From Pseudodesulfovibrio sp. zrk46 (GTDB lineage: Bacteria; Desulfobacterota; Desulfovibrionia; Desulfovibrionales; Desulfovibrionaceae), in the NCBI RefSeq assembly GCF_012516435.1, contig NZ_CP051216.1, forward strand, positions 1,676,001 through 1,740,000: a stretch of DNA of 64,000 nucleotides, given 5' to 3'. The notes below the pieces were generated by a model that was given only the letters and a program-made list of their open reading frames with translations, was not told the DNA's origin and made no database searches. The stretch's first letter is position 1. Each line of letters starts with the position of its first letter. A program made the position numbers and the translations under genes. Positions 18,671 through 29,832 of this stretch are shown here, in pieces.

Positions 18671-19441
18671 ATGGGTAAAGTACTGCTGTTTGATGCGGGC
18701 AACACCAATACGAAGATATGTCTGGCCGATGATCAGGGGCTTGGTGAAAGCTATACGCTGCCGACCCGTCCGGCCAATACCGCCGACGACTGGGGCCTCA
18801 AGATTGAAGCCATTCTGGCGCGTGAAGGCGTGGCCGCCTCGGATGTGGAGGCGTGCGCCGTGACCTCCGTGGTCCCGCCGCTCGATCCGCTCATTGCGCG
18901 GATGACCAACCGGTTCTTCGGTTGCGAAGCCCTGTTCGCGGGCCGCAACCTCCCCATTGATCTGGATAACGAATACGCCCGGCCGGAAAAAGTCGGCGCT
19001 GATATTCTGGTGGGCTGCCTGTCGGCACGCCTGACCTATGACCAGAGCAACCTTATCGTCATCGATTTCGGCACGGCCACCACGTTGGCCTGTGTCATGG
19101 GCAACGCCTTCAAGGGCGGCCTGATCTGTCCCGGCGTCCTGTCGTCTACTTCTGCACTGGCAAGCGGCACCGCAAAACTGCCCGAGGTCGACCTTGAGAT
19201 CACGAGCGACACCCTTACATGGGGTACATCTACAGAAGAGTGCCTTAATCAAGGTCTTGTCTTCGGTTTCGCGTCCATGATCGATGGCCTCGTCGACAAA
19301 CTCTCCCAGCAGATGGACGATCCCTTCGTGGTCGCCACCGGCGGCCTGTCCAAAAACATCGCACAGGTCAGCGAACGCATTGACGAACTGCGCCCTGAAC
19401 TGGTCATGGAAGGATTGTGGATGGCGTACTTTAACCAGTAG
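18671..19441 (+). CDS. coaX: Type III pantothenate kinase
   Basis: The 256-residue protein carries the CoaX ASKHA-fold signatures: LLFDAGNTNTK at the N-terminus, DFGTATTLACV in the middle (phosphate loops) and ATGGLSKNIA near the C-terminus. It phosphorylates pantothenate, the first step of coenzyme A synthesis, in the cytoplasm, and needs a monovalent cation. The ATG at 18671 has AAAGGAGA eight bases upstream; the frame extends 16 codons further without support. It stands alone between two terminators. Confidence 0.94.
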   Translation: MGKVLLFDAGNTNTKICLADDQGLGESYTLPTRPANTADDWGLKIEAILAREGVAASDVEACAVTSVVPPLDPLIARMTNRFFGCEALFAGRNLPIDLDNEYARPEKVGADILVGCLSARLTYDQSNLIVIDFGTATTLACVMGNAFKGGLICPGVLSSTSALASGTAKLPEVDLEITSDTLTWGTSTEECLNQGLVFGFASMIDGLVDKLSQQMDDPFVVATGGLSKNIAQVSERIDELRPELVMEGLWMAYFNQ

Positions 19442-19455
19442 CCTCTGATAAAATT

Positions 19456-19487
19456 AGCCCGGCCGAGGGTCTACGGCCGGGCTTTTG
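19456..19487 (+). terminator. Rho-independent terminator after coaX
   Basis: AGCCCGGCCG / CGGCCGGGCT with an eight-base loop is followed by TTTT. It may also stop the convergent chemoreceptor transcript. Confidence 0.8.
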
Positions 19488-19531
19488 GAAGGAGAAGCGC
19501 GGGGTTGGCGCGCCTGTCGTCTATTGGTTTG

Positions 19532-21532
19532 CTAGAAACGCTCGAACTTCTCGTCGCTAGTTTCTTCCAGCATCAGGTCCATGCCTGCTGTTGATATCTT
19601 TTGACCATTCCCATTTCCGTTTCCATTGCCCGATGCGTGGGTGAGTGGTGCTTCGGGCAATGCCTGTTGGGGGGCGCGGACCATGGTCACCTCTCCGGCA
19701 TATTCCAGTCCCTTGCCATTGCAGTTGACGCGGAAGAAGGACATGGTCCGTTCAAGCTCCTTACTCTGGCCGGACAGTTCTTCACTGGTTGAGGCCATTT
19801 CTTCTGCCGCTGCCGCGTTCTGCTGGATGACGGCATCCAGCTGGGTGATGGCCGTGTTGATCTGTGTTGCCCCGGCGTTTTGCTCGCTGCTGGCTGTGGA
19901 GATCTCCTGCACCAGTTGGGCTGTCTTGCGAATGTTCGGGACCAACGTGTCGAGCATCTGACCAGCCTTTTCCGCCGCATCCACGGTGGTTGTGGAGAGG
20001 TCGCTGATTTCGCCCGCAGCCTGCCCGCTTCGTTCTGCCAGCTTGCGGACCTCCGCGGCTACGACCGCAAATCCCTTGCCATGCTCGCCCGCACGGGCGG
20101 CTTCGATGGCGGCATTCAGGGCCAGCAGGTTGGTCTGTCGGGCGATCTCTTCGATGATGGAGATCTTTTCGGCGATGAGCTTCATGGCCTCCACTGCTTC
20201 GACCACCGCGGTGCCGCTTTCATCGGCTTCCTGTGCCGACTTGTTTGCGATCTCTTCGGTCGTGGCGGCGTTTGCCGTGTTTTGCCGGATGTTGGAAGCC
20301 ATCTGTTCCATGGATGAGGATACTTCCTGAATGGAGGCAGCCTGTTCGGTCGCGCCCTGAGACAGGGTCTGGGCAGAGGCGGAGAGCTGGGTGCTGCCTG
20401 CTGCCACATTGCCGGAGCCTTCACGGACAGAGCCGACCACTGTGGTGAGCTGGCATGCCATGGCGCGCATGTCGCCGTATACGCCGCATGTCTGTTCGTC
20501 GAACTCAAGGTCAAGGTCTCCCTCTGCCACACTTTTAGCGATAGAGGCGATCTCAGCAGGGTCCCGTCCCAGTTGTCGCTGTGTCGTGCGAATGATCAGG
20601 AAGGCGGTGCCGACTGCTATGACTACCGCCAGCGTCCCCAGTATGAGGAGGAGTGTGGCCGTACGGTCATTGGCTGCCTGGAGCTGCGGGCCGAGAATAT
20701 CCTGATCTGCCATGACGGACAGCTTTACATCTTCAACGTCTTTGGCGATTTCCGGTCCGAGCACATCGAGCTTGTTGGTGATGACATCGTTGCGGGTGAA
20801 GATGATCCCGGTAAGGGTGTCAAAACCCTTGATATAGCTCTTCTCCAGCTGGATGATCTCGTTGAGTAGACGGCGTCGTTCCGGGTTCTGGAGGTTTTGC
20901 TCCAGAGTATTCATCTCCTCGGCCAGAGCGGCAAACTCCTTGTGCACCCGGTCTATGGACGCTTGTGAATTGTCATCAAGAAATTTGACTACATATAAGC
21001 GGCCCAGCAAGAGGTTGCGCATGGCAATGCCGGCACGGAACGAGGCTTCCATGTCGCCGTCCCTGTGAGCTGTGTCGAGAATCCTGGTGAGATTCTGTTC
21101 CATCTGGGGACCTTGCTTGTTCAGGATTTCGTTGACGATTTGGTCACGCTCCACCCTGAACTGTTTCACTTGGTCGAAATTTTTGCCATACTCGACGACG
21201 CGTTGGTCTGCCTTGTCAACAAGCTCGGCGCGTTCCGGCTTCTGGATTTCGTTTTGCGCGGTCTCTATGAAGCCGCGCATGGATTTATAGTAGTCGTCGT
21301 ACTGTTTAAGGTCCTGGTCGCTGCCCGTGATGATGAAGTCCTTCACGTTCATGCGGACCATGAGCATGTTGGCCTGCAGTCGGCCGCTCAGGTTGGTGTC
21401 TCGTGCCAGCCCGCGGTACTGGGAGAATCCGTCCGTCGAGTTCCCCAGTGCCCATAGGGCCAGACCGGAAACGATGAGCAGTAGCGCGAGCACACTGCCA
21501 AAGCCGCTGGTCAGTTTGGTGGATAATTTCAT
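19532..21532 (-). CDS. Methyl-accepting chemotaxis protein 2 (helical-bundle sensor)
   Basis: The 666-residue receptor has one N-terminal membrane helix, an all-helical periplasmic domain of about 250 residues (HBM/four-helix-bundle type), a second helix near 290-315, a HAMP domain and a conserved signalling tip near residue 474. Helical bimodular domains in other receptors bind organic acids; the ligand here is unknown. A GNGNGNGNG run precedes the tail, which ends in KFERF, similar to the other two receptors here. GGAGG stands six bases before the ATG at 21532; upstream codons have no support. Confidence 0.92.
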   Translation of the reverse strand: MKLSTKLTSGFGSVLALLLIVSGLALWALGNSTDGFSQYRGLARDTNLSGRLQANMLMVRMNVKDFIITGSDQDLKQYDDYYKSMRGFIETAQNEIQKPERAELVDKADQRVVEYGKNFDQVKQFRVERDQIVNEILNKQGPQMEQNLTRILDTAHRDGDMEASFRAGIAMRNLLLGRLYVVKFLDDNSQASIDRVHKEFAALAEEMNTLEQNLQNPERRRLLNEIIQLEKSYIKGFDTLTGIIFTRNDVITNKLDVLGPEIAKDVEDVKLSVMADQDILGPQLQAANDRTATLLLILGTLAVVIAVGTAFLIIRTTQRQLGRDPAEIASIAKSVAEGDLDLEFDEQTCGVYGDMRAMACQLTTVVGSVREGSGNVAAGSTQLSASAQTLSQGATEQAASIQEVSSSMEQMASNIRQNTANAATTEEIANKSAQEADESGTAVVEAVEAMKLIAEKISIIEEIARQTNLLALNAAIEAARAGEHGKGFAVVAAEVRKLAERSGQAAGEISDLSTTTVDAAEKAGQMLDTLVPNIRKTAQLVQEISTASSEQNAGATQINTAITQLDAVIQQNAAAAEEMASTSEELSGQSKELERTMSFFRVNCNGKGLEYAGEVTMVRAPQQALPEAPLTHASGNGNGNGNGQKISTAGMDLMLEETSDEKFERF

Positions 21533-21611
21533 AGCTTCCTCCAGGCAGAAAAAGTTCGATGATGCGATATTGATCTGATAGGAGAAATTTGCGGGCAAGG
21601 ATTTTTGGTCG

Positions 21612-21640
21612 ATTATAACACTACGAAATAGTAGTAATAA
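21612..21640 (-). promoter_or_regulatory. Candidate promoter for chemoreceptor 2
   Basis: On the minus strand a perfect TATAAT (21617-21612) lies 17 bases from a weak -35, TTATTA (21640-21635). Confidence 0.45.
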
Positions 21641-21805
21641 CTGTGTGCGTATTTACATTGTTGTAAATATTGAATATAAATCTGTAACTCTTCATATTTG
21701 CGATGCTTATTCATGTATTATGAATAACTGATGGTAATTATAAGATCGTCGGTGGTAGGGATTTATAAATAATAACACCAAGTGCGGCCTTTTCCGTGTA
21801 TAGAA

Positions 21806-21834
21806 TTGAGCATCGCGAGAAATTGGTCTAGAAT
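21806..21834 (+). promoter_or_regulatory. Sigma-70-type promoter for eno
   Basis: TTGAGC (21806-21811) and TAGAAT (21829-21834) are separated by exactly 17 bases. The inverted repeat CGCGAG (21814-21819) / CTCGCG (21836-21841) brackets the -10 box and could be an operator. Confidence 0.6.
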
Positions 21835-21873
21835 CCTCGCGTTCTAGCGGTTACTATTCCTCATCAAACATAA

Positions 21874-23178
<1,305 letters not shown>

Positions 23179-23190
23179 AACCATACGCCC

Positions 23191-23311
23191 GGCTTCGTAT
23201 AGCGGCACATCTGCTGCGTTGCCGGGCGACGAGCCAATCCTCACCGTAGCTAGGCTACGCCTCCGGGTGGCTCGTGCCCGTCGCCTTACAGCTGCACCAC
23301 TCTACGAAGCC
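23191..23311. repeat. Dispersed palindromic repeat, family 1, copy B
   Basis: This ~121-base palindrome begins with GGCTTCGTA and ends with TACGAAGCC. The core is CGTAGC-TAG-GCTACG (23245-23259), enclosed by arms CGAGCC / GGCTCG and border motifs TGCGTTGCC and GTCGCCTTA. It lies just after eno. The arms differ from copies A and C but still pair. Confidence 0.8.
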
Positions 23312-23385
23312 TCACGGTGGTGAAACTGAAGTCGGAATTCCGTGAAAAACGGAAAAAAAGACTTCGCAAACGTTTCGATGATATT

Positions 23386-23423
23386 GGGCACGTATTGCAC
23401 CTTGCAATGCGTGCCCTTTTTCT
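23386..23423 (+). terminator. Rho-independent terminator between eno and folD
   Basis: GGGCACGTATTGC / GCAATGCGTGCCC pairs along 13 positions and is followed by TTTTTC. Confidence 0.85.
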
Positions 23424-23586
23424 CTAAGGAGCGATCATCGCACGGATCAAAAGGCATGGGGCTATGCCGTTTTGGGCGTTGAACGAGAGATAGGGACGAC
23501 CGAGCGATTTCCCCCAAATCGCAACCGTATCAACCCACCGGATGCATCCAGAAAGGACAGCCGGAGGAAAAGGGAGAGATACCGAT
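23424..23586 (+). other. Leader region before folD
   Basis: About 160 bases separate the eno terminator from folD. A small GGCAT..ATGCC hairpin followed by GTTTTGGG lies near 23453. I looked for ZTP and tetrahydrofolate riboswitch cores and did not see them. No gene was recognised. Confidence 0.3.
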
Positions 23587-24444
23587 ATGATTTTACTTGA
23601 TGGCAAGGAAACAGCAAAGGAAATCCGGGCCGAGATCCGCGAGGAAGTGGACGGCCTTGAGAACAAATATGGCCGCAAACCCGGTCTGGCTGTTGTGCTG
23701 GTGGGCGAAGACCCGGCCAGTCAGGTCTATGTCCGCAACAAGGAACGCGCATGCGAGGATTGCGGCATCAGGTCCATCCCGCACCGCTTGGCCACTGCCA
23801 GCCAGCACGAGCTGGAAGGTCTGATTCAGGAGCTCAACCGCGACGTGAACGTGGACGGCATCCTGGTGCAGCTGCCCCTGCCAAAAGGACTGGACAGCCA
23901 GAAAATTTTGGATCTCATCGATCCTGACAAGGACGTGGACGGCTTCCACCCGGTGAACGTGGGCAAGATGAGCCTGGGCCTGCCCGGCTTCCGCCCCTGC
24001 ACCCCGGCTGGCGTCATCAACCTGCTCAAGCGCTACGACCTTGACCCGGCCTGCAAAAAGGCTGTCGTCATCGGCCGCTCCAACATCGTTGGCAAGCCGC
24101 TGGCCATGATGCTCTCTCAGTCCGGCCCCTGCGCCAACGCCACCGTCACCCTCTGCCACTCCCGCACTCAGGACCTCAAGGCTGAGTGTCTGGAAGCAGA
24201 CTTCGTCTTTGCCGCCATCGGCGTTCCCAACTTCGTGACCGCAGACATGGTCAAGGAAGGCGCTGTTGTCGTTGACGTCGGCATCAACCGCACCGACGAA
24301 GGTCTGGCAGGCGACTGCGACTTCGAGGCCCTGAAAGACAAGGTCCACGCCATCACCCCGGTTCCCGGCGGCGTTGGCCCCATGACCATCGCACAGCTAA
24401 TGGTCAACACCCTCGAAGCCTTCAAGCTTCACGTCGGCGCGTAG
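23587..24444 (+). CDS. folD: Bifunctional methylenetetrahydrofolate dehydrogenase/cyclohydrolase
   Basis: The 285-residue protein has the FolD signatures: [22 protein letters not shown] containing the catalytic Tyr and Lys, QLPLPKGLD, the NADP-binding [14 protein letters not shown], and [15 protein letters not shown]. It oxidises methylene-THF and hydrolyses methenyl-THF in the cytoplasm, supplying one-carbon units. A GGGAGAG site lies upstream of the ATG at 23587; the 15 codons before it are unsupported. A strong terminator follows. Confidence 0.97.
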   Translation: MILLDGKETAKEIRAEIREEVDGLENKYGRKPGLAVVLVGEDPASQVYVRNKERACEDCGIRSIPHRLATASQHELEGLIQELNRDVNVDGILVQLPLPKGLDSQKILDLIDPDKDVDGFHPVNVGKMSLGLPGFRPCTPAGVINLLKRYDLDPACKKAVVIGRSNIVGKPLAMMLSQSGPCANATVTLCHSRTQDLKAECLEADFVFAAIGVPNFVTADMVKEGAVVVDVGINRTDEGLAGDCDFEALKDKVHAITPVPGGVGPMTIAQLMVNTLEAFKLHVGA

Positions 24445-24467
24445 CACCAGCTACATACTCGCTCAGT

Positions 24468-24504
24468 AAGGCGACATCCGTTTCTTCGGATGTCGCCTTT
24501 TTTA
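24468..24504 (+). terminator. Rho-independent terminator after folD
   Basis: AAGGCGACATCCG / CGGATGTCGCCTT with a six-base loop is followed by TTTT. Confidence 0.9.
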
Positions 24505-24586
24505 GTAGAAATTTATAATATCTATCATAGGTTCACTATGCCATCTTTGTCGTCTATTGGTTAAAAAACTACGTGCGGAGGGGATT

Positions 24587-26659
24587 ATGTCGTTTAAGGA
24601 TATCCCGCTGAAGTTCAAAATTGGCGGTAGTGTTTGTCTGGCAGTTGCATTGATCCTGGTGGTGTACACCATCATCGTTGTTTCCAAGTCGCGTGAAATC
24701 GCCATTGACGATGCACGGGCCATTGGTCAGGAAATGGCCAATCGCTATGGTAATCAGGTCAAGGGCAACATGGAAGCGGCACTGGATGCTTCACTGACCA
24801 CCGCAGCGGTCTTTGAAGCCATGGTGACCAAAAAGGAACTGATCGACCGTGGTGTTGTCGATGAAATCCAAAAGGATGTAACCGCATCCAACCCATCTTT
24901 CTTTGGTATTCAGTCCTGCTTCGAGCCCAATGCTCTCGACGGAAAGGATGCTGAGTACAAGGCTACCGGCGATCCCATGTGGGAACACATGGGTGGCGCA
25001 TACGGTAACTACTGGTGGAAGGAAGGCGGCCAATGGAAGGTCGTTAACCTCGCCAAGCACAATTATCCCGAGACCCGCGCATGGTACAAGGGCCCCCGCG
25101 ACAAGGGCCACGCCATCCTGACCGAGCCGTACACAGGCGTTCTCGGCCCTGACGTGGTCATGGCCACCATCAGTGTGCCGGTTAAGGACAGTGGCAAGTT
25201 CATCGGTATCGTGGGTATCGACTTTGTCCTCTCCTCCTTCCAGGCCATGGTGAAGGACATCAAGCCCATGGACACCGGTTATGCGTTCATTATGTCCAAC
25301 AAGGGCGTACTGGTCGCTCACCCCAATTCCGAACTGTTGAATAAGCCCGTCATAGACAACCTGAACAAGGAGCATGGTCCTGCAATCGTTCAGGCCATCG
25401 CATCCGGTAACGAGTATGCCGAGTTCATGGTTTCCCCCATGGACGGCCAGGAGTACATGTATCTGTTCTCGCCCATTCTGGTGCGTGGCACAGATACTCC
25501 ATGGTCCATCGGTATCGCCATCCCCACGGATAAGATCATGGCTGCGGCCAACGAGTTCCTTTACATGAGTGTCGGCCTGACAGCCGGTGCCTTGTTGGTA
25601 ATATTTGTCATAGTCTTCTTCATTGCCAAGTCCATCACCGATCCCATGGTCAAGAGCGTTGCCTTTGCTCAGGAGATCGCGTCCGGTAATCTGGTCGCCA
25701 CCCTTGATATCAACCAGAAGGATGAGATCGGCGTACTGGCAACAACACTGGCAGAAATGGGCGAGAACCTGCGTCGCGTCGTCGGCGAGGTCAGAACCGT
25801 AACCGACAGCGTGGCTATCGGTGCCAACGAGGTCGCCTCGTCCTCCCAGACCCTGTCACAGGGTGCCACGGAGCAGGCTTCTTCACTGGAAGAGGTGTCT
25901 TCCTCCATGGAAGAGATGGCCTCCAACATCAGTCAGAACGCTGACAACGCCAACCAGACGCAGGGGCTGGCCAGCGGTGCCGCTGGACAGGCTGAGAGCG
26001 GTGGTTCCGCCGTCGCCGAGGCCGTTGTGGCCATGAATGAGATCGCAGACAAGATCTCCATTATCGAGGAAATCGCCCGCCAGACCAACTTGCTGGCCCT
26101 GAACGCAGCCATTGAGGCCGCCCGCGCTGGTGAGCACGGCAAGGGCTTCGCAGTTGTCGCCGCGGAAGTCCGCAAGCTGGCCGAACGCTCCGGCGTGGCC
26201 GCAGGCGAGATCAGTCAGCTCGCTTCCAGCAGCGTGGAAGTGGCCGACCGTGCAGGCGAACTGCTTGGCAAGTTGGTTCCGGACATTCAGCGCACCGCTG
26301 ACCTCGTGGATGAAATCTCCACGGCGTCCAACGAGCAGAACGAAGGCGCGTCCCAGATCAACGCCGCCATCCAGCAACTCGACAGCGTGGTGCAGCAGAA
26401 CGCCTCTGCCTCCGAAGAGATGTCTTCCACCTCGGAGCAACTCTCCAGTCAGGCAGCCCAGCTGCAAGATACCGTGGCCTTCTTCAAGCTCGGCAACGAT
26501 GGCGGCATGGGCGGCGGTTACACCCGCACGACGGTCAAGGCGACCCGTAAGCCCGCAGCAGCCATCCCGGCCGCCAAGCCCGCTCCCAAGCCTGCCGCTC
26601 CCTCCGGCGGCGTGGCGCTGGACATGGGCGAAGACGACGGCGACTTCGAGCGCTTCTAG
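24587..26659 (+). CDS. Methyl-accepting chemotaxis protein 3 (dCache sensor)
   Basis: The 690-residue receptor has an N-terminal membrane helix, a large periplasmic dCache_1-type domain (about residues 35-325, with [28 protein letters not shown] and [14 protein letters not shown] typical of that fold), a second helix near 330-352, HAMP and a signalling tip near residue 490-510. dCache receptors commonly bind amino acids or other small metabolites. The Ala/Pro-rich tail ends [11 protein letters not shown], nearly repeating receptor 1. GGAGGGG precedes the ATG at 24587. Confidence 0.93.
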   Translation: MSFKDIPLKFKIGGSVCLAVALILVVYTIIVVSKSREIAIDDARAIGQEMANRYGNQVKGNMEAALDASLTTAAVFEAMVTKKELIDRGVVDEIQKDVTASNPSFFGIQSCFEPNALDGKDAEYKATGDPMWEHMGGAYGNYWWKEGGQWKVVNLAKHNYPETRAWYKGPRDKGHAILTEPYTGVLGPDVVMATISVPVKDSGKFIGIVGIDFVLSSFQAMVKDIKPMDTGYAFIMSNKGVLVAHPNSELLNKPVIDNLNKEHGPAIVQAIASGNEYAEFMVSPMDGQEYMYLFSPILVRGTDTPWSIGIAIPTDKIMAAANEFLYMSVGLTAGALLVIFVIVFFIAKSITDPMVKSVAFAQEIASGNLVATLDINQKDEIGVLATTLAEMGENLRRVVGEVRTVTDSVAIGANEVASSSQTLSQGATEQASSLEEVSSSMEEMASNISQNADNANQTQGLASGAAGQAESGGSAVAEAVVAMNEIADKISIIEEIARQTNLLALNAAIEAARAGEHGKGFAVVAAEVRKLAERSGVAAGEISQLASSSVEVADRAGELLGKLVPDIQRTADLVDEISTASNEQNEGASQINAAIQQLDSVVQQNASASEEMSSTSEQLSSQAAQLQDTVAFFKLGNDGGMGGGYTRTTVKATRKPAAAIPAAKPAPKPAAPSGGVALDMGEDDGDFERF

Positions 26660-26706
26660 TCGGGGATATAAAAAGCTGTTGAGCTTGATACATAAACACT
26701 GAACGT

Positions 26707-26756
26707 AACCGCTCCTGGTTTTCCATGGATAATGGGAAAACTGGGAGCGGTTTTTT
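26707..26756 (+). terminator. Rho-independent terminator after chemoreceptor 3
   Basis: A long inverted repeat (CCGCTCCtGGTTTTCC / GGGAAAACtGGGAGCGG) is followed by TTTTTT. Confidence 0.9.
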
Positions 26757-26781
26757 CATGCCGATTACAATGGCTATGCCC

Positions 26782-26812
26782 TCAAAAGCCCCTCATTACG
26801 AGGGGCTTTTGA
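26782..26812. terminator. Second hairpin downstream of chemoreceptor 3
   Basis: TCAAAAGCCCCTC / GAGGGGCTTTTGA is a perfect 13-bp inverted repeat with a five-base loop. It may be a back-up terminator acting on either strand. Confidence 0.6.
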
Positions 26813-26944
26813 TATGGTGATTTGTTTATAAGATATATGGTAATGAAAACGGGGCTATGTTATCCAGGTACAATATAATTGATTGGTTGCCTCTCTCTTG
26901 TGCTCGGCAAAGCTCCTACCAAGTAGACGTATTTGGGGAAATGC

Positions 26945-28861
26945 ATGTTTATTAAAATCATCAAGTTCTCAAGCAAAGTGTTTATTCCGATTCTTCTCCT
27001 CACCATGGGAGCGGCCTATACAATTTTCATTTGCTCAATGGAGAAGCATCAAACCTTGCTGTCATCTATCGGATATCAGCTTGTCGAAAAGGGCGACGAC
27101 CATATCTCCCAAAACCTTCAACCGGTCCTTAGGGATTTGACCCTATATGCGTTGTCTCACGTTACATGGGATATTTATCATGGCGATATAAACCAGAGGG
27201 TTGAAGATACCTTTTCTGATCTCAGTTATAATCGAAGAAATTATAGCGTTATCTCCTATCTTGATAAGGACGGAATGGAAATTTTCAGGGTCGACTATCA
27301 TGATGGCTCACCCCGCATTGTTACGAAAGACAAACTCAGATTAAAAGCAAACAGGAAGTACTTCAAAGAAGGCATCAAACTTAAGTTAAATGAACTCTAT
27401 ATTTCACCTATGCGTATCTCCCCGGAGAGGGTCGCTGGAATCGACAGCCACCAGGCCTTTCTTCATTTAGTCAGTCCTGTGGTCGATGGGGACGGGTGCA
27501 ACATCGGTGTGTTTGTTATTGATCTTCTGAGTACCCACCTTCTTGAGAGATTGTCCGAGATTCCAAGTGGTACGGGTAGCACCATGATGCTCCTCGACGA
27601 GAACGGACAGTGCCTTGTTGGAACAACTCTTCAGAGTGGACAGGCAGTCAAATCTGAATTGGGTGCAACCTCTTTTGATAAGGCCAATCCTGCTGAGTGG
27701 GATCTGGTGAATGCAACGGATGAAGGTCAGATTTTGACTCAAAAAGGGATGTTTACCTTCAAGAAAATCGATTTTAACAGCGTTATTGAGTCAGCAACCC
27801 GTTTGCGTGGAGCACACGATGTGCCTCAGTGGAAGCTGGTCGTTTGGACTCCGAAAATGGAGTTTGAGAAAGTCTCCGATGCGTTGCTTGAGGAACTTGC
27901 ATTATACAGCGGTGCCTTTCTTCTGGCCGTGATGATTCTGCTCTTGATTTTGGCGCGACATAGAACGCAACGAGCGATGGCGGAAGAGATGGTTCTAAGA
28001 CAAATCCAATCCAACCAGCGGTTTGTCCCAAAAGAGTTCTTGGGGTTACTTCATAAGGGTGGACTGACCGAAATCAATATCTCAGACAACGTCGAACGGC
28101 CGATGACGACTCTTTTTACAGATATTCGGTCATACACGAAAATCTCTGAGGGTATGTCTTCCGGGCAAGTGCTGAAATTCCTGAATGCCTATTATCAGGT
28201 ACTTGATCCTATCATCATAAAGAATGGAGGGTTCATTGATGCCTTTATCGGAGATGCCGTTATGGCTTTGTTCCCGAATGGCGCCGATGGAGCAATCCAG
28301 TCCGCCATTGAGATAAAAAGAGCCTTGGACTCGTTCCGGTACAAGGGCGCAGATGGTTCACCTATTCGTATCGGGAGTGGCTTCGGCCTGCATTGTGGAG
28401 ATGTCACTATTGGAACGGTGGGGACAGATCGGAGAATGCAGACAACGGCAATTGGCGACGCGGTAAACTTGGCAGCTCGCATTGAATCTTCCACCAAGCT
28501 CTATGGCGTAAATATTATTGTGTCAGGAGGCGTTCGTGATTTGTTGTCAGAGACCAACACGTTTCACATACGCCTCATCGACAGAGTTCGCGTAAAGGGC
28601 AAGCAGGAAGTGGTCAAACTGTATGAGGTGTTTGACGCTGATTCCCCTGACAAGCTCAGGTGCAAGATCGAAAATCAAAAATTGTTTGACGCCGCCATGC
28701 GTCATTACCGCGAGGGGAATTTCGAAACTGCTTTGAGTGAATTCAGGAAATATAAGGATGTTTGTTCTGATGATCCTCTTCCTGATATTTTTATAAAGCG
28801 CTGCAACACCATGATGCGAGTTCCGCCAGGAGATGGTTGGACAGGAGTCAGTACGGTATAA
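26945..28861 (+). CDS. Membrane class III nucleotide cyclase with periplasmic Cache-type sensor
   Basis: The 638-residue protein has an N-terminal membrane helix, a periplasmic domain of about 280 residues with Cache-like cores (YSVISYLDKDGMEIFRVDY), a second helix near residue 317-340 and a cytoplasmic class III cyclase. Metal aspartates lie in FTDIRSYT and IGDAVMALF, and AIGDAVNLAARIE supplies the Asn and Arg of the active site. The position usually held by the adenine-specifying lysine (IDKxIGD) is alanine here (IDAFIGD), so substrate use may differ. TTGGGGAA precedes the ATG. Codon use is more A+T-rich than in neighbours. A hemerythrin follows after 20 bases. Confidence 0.88.
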   Translation: MFIKIIKFSSKVFIPILLLTMGAAYTIFICSMEKHQTLLSSIGYQLVEKGDDHISQNLQPVLRDLTLYALSHVTWDIYHGDINQRVEDTFSDLSYNRRNYSVISYLDKDGMEIFRVDYHDGSPRIVTKDKLRLKANRKYFKEGIKLKLNELYISPMRISPERVAGIDSHQAFLHLVSPVVDGDGCNIGVFVIDLLSTHLLERLSEIPSGTGSTMMLLDENGQCLVGTTLQSGQAVKSELGATSFDKANPAEWDLVNATDEGQILTQKGMFTFKKIDFNSVIESATRLRGAHDVPQWKLVVWTPKMEFEKVSDALLEELALYSGAFLLAVMILLLILARHRTQRAMAEEMVLRQIQSNQRFVPKEFLGLLHKGGLTEINISDNVERPMTTLFTDIRSYTKISEGMSSGQVLKFLNAYYQVLDPIIIKNGGFIDAFIGDAVMALFPNGADGAIQSAIEIKRALDSFRYKGADGSPIRIGSGFGLHCGDVTIGTVGTDRRMQTTAIGDAVNLAARIESSTKLYGVNIIVSGGVRDLLSETNTFHIRLIDRVRVKGKQEVVKLYEVFDADSPDKLRCKIENQKLFDAAMRHYREGNFETALSEFRKYKDVCSDDPLPDIFIKRCNTMMRVPPGDGWTGVSTV

Positions 28862-28881
28862 ATCCCTCAAGGAGGACGCCC

Positions 28882-29289
28882 ATGGCTTTTATCGATTGGA
28901 GTAGTAAGAATAGAGTTGGGATTACGGAAGTAGACAATCAGCACAAAAAATTATTTGATTTGCTTAACAGTCTGCATCAAGCCACGGTCAATGGTGAAGA
29001 ACAATCTGCTCTGGGCCGAATTTTGGATGAATTGGTGGACTATACGGTTTACCATTTTGAAACTGAGGAAAAGCTCTTTTTGGAATACGGATATCCCGGT
29101 TACGAAGATCATAAAGAGGTTCATGATGATCTGACGAGGCAAGCGGTTGAACTGCAAGAGGAATTTCGGGAAGGCAGTGTGACTATTTCCTTTGATCTTC
29201 TTGATTTTTTGAATGATTGGCTCGTGACTCATACCACAGGATTGGATCAGGAAATGGCGATGTTTTTTAAGGGAAAAAAGATCGACTGA
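28882..29289 (+). CDS. Bacteriohemerythrin
   Basis: The 135-residue protein is a full-length bacteriohemerythrin with the di-iron ligands in DNQHKKLF, YHFETEEKLF, YEDHKEVHDDL and VTHTTGLDQEM. Such proteins bind oxygen, or possibly nitric oxide, in the cytoplasm and may store, deliver or sense it. AAGGAGG precedes the ATG at 28882. Its position 20 bases after the nucleotide cyclase suggests a common transcript and perhaps a common response to oxygen. It shares the lower G+C content of the cyclase gene. Confidence 0.94.
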   Translation: MAFIDWSSKNRVGITEVDNQHKKLFDLLNSLHQATVNGEEQSALGRILDELVDYTVYHFETEEKLFLEYGYPGYEDHKEVHDDLTRQAVELQEEFREGSVTISFDLLDFLNDWLVTHTTGLDQEMAMFFKGKKID

Positions 29290-29342
29290 TCTGTCAGCTG
29301 GCCTTGCCTGAGACAGGTGAACCCATCAGGCCAAAATGAACG

Positions 29343-29378
29343 ATAAGGCCGGACTTCTTGCGGAGCCCGGCCTTTTGT
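29343..29378. terminator. Probable bidirectional terminator after hemerythrin
   Basis: AAGGCCGG / CCGGCCTTTT with a 14-base loop lies between the convergent hemerythrin and thioesterase genes. Confidence 0.55.
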
Positions 29379-29401
29379 ATGCTTTGTGGAGAACGTCAGC
29401 G

Positions 29402-29815
29402 CTACTTCTTGCGACGCCTGATGTTGTAGACGCCACGACCTTCGGCAACGTGCGTAGTGGGATCACTTGCAGACCACATGACGACGTGGGCGTTGCCGAC
29501 CTTGTTGCCCAGCAGCCGGACCGTTGCTTCGGCATAGAGAGCCTCGGCCGGAGCCGGTCTCAAGTAGTCCACGCCAAGGGTGATGGTTGCCACGAAATCA
29601 TCCCGCTCACAGCGCGTCCACACGGCGAATCCGCCGCAAATGTCAGCCAGCGAAGAGATGACGCCGCCATGAATCATGGAGCTGTCAGCGTGACCAATCA
29701 GATCTTCCTTGAAGGGGATGTACAACCGAACCGAGTTCTCTTCGATCGCATCGACTCTGACGCCGAGAAACTTGTGGAAGGGGAATCCCGTTTCGATGAA
29801 TTGATCTATTGGCAT
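29402..29815 (-). CDS. PaaI-type hotdog-fold thioesterase
   Basis: The 137-residue protein fits the PaaI/YbdB hotdog thioesterases: MIHGGVISSLADICGGFAV is the conserved helix segment with its HGG loop, and ITLGVDYLRPAPA is the typical central strand. It probably hydrolyses acyl-CoA thioesters in the cytoplasm; the acyl chain is unknown. It starts 17 bases after the tatD stop and is last in a three-gene minus-strand run. Confidence 0.85.
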   Translation of the reverse strand: MPIDQFIETGFPFHKFLGVRVDAIEENSVRLYIPFKEDLIGHADSSMIHGGVISSLADICGGFAVWTRCERDDFVATITLGVDYLRPAPAEALYAEATVRLLGNKVGNAHVVMWSASDPTTHVAEGRGVYNIRRRKK

Positions 29816-29832
29816 GGTCGTGTGTCGGTAGT

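Noticed and set aside
23424..23586. Possible folate-related riboswitch before folD
   Set aside because: The conserved cores of the ZTP and tetrahydrofolate riboswitches were not found; only one small hairpin is present.
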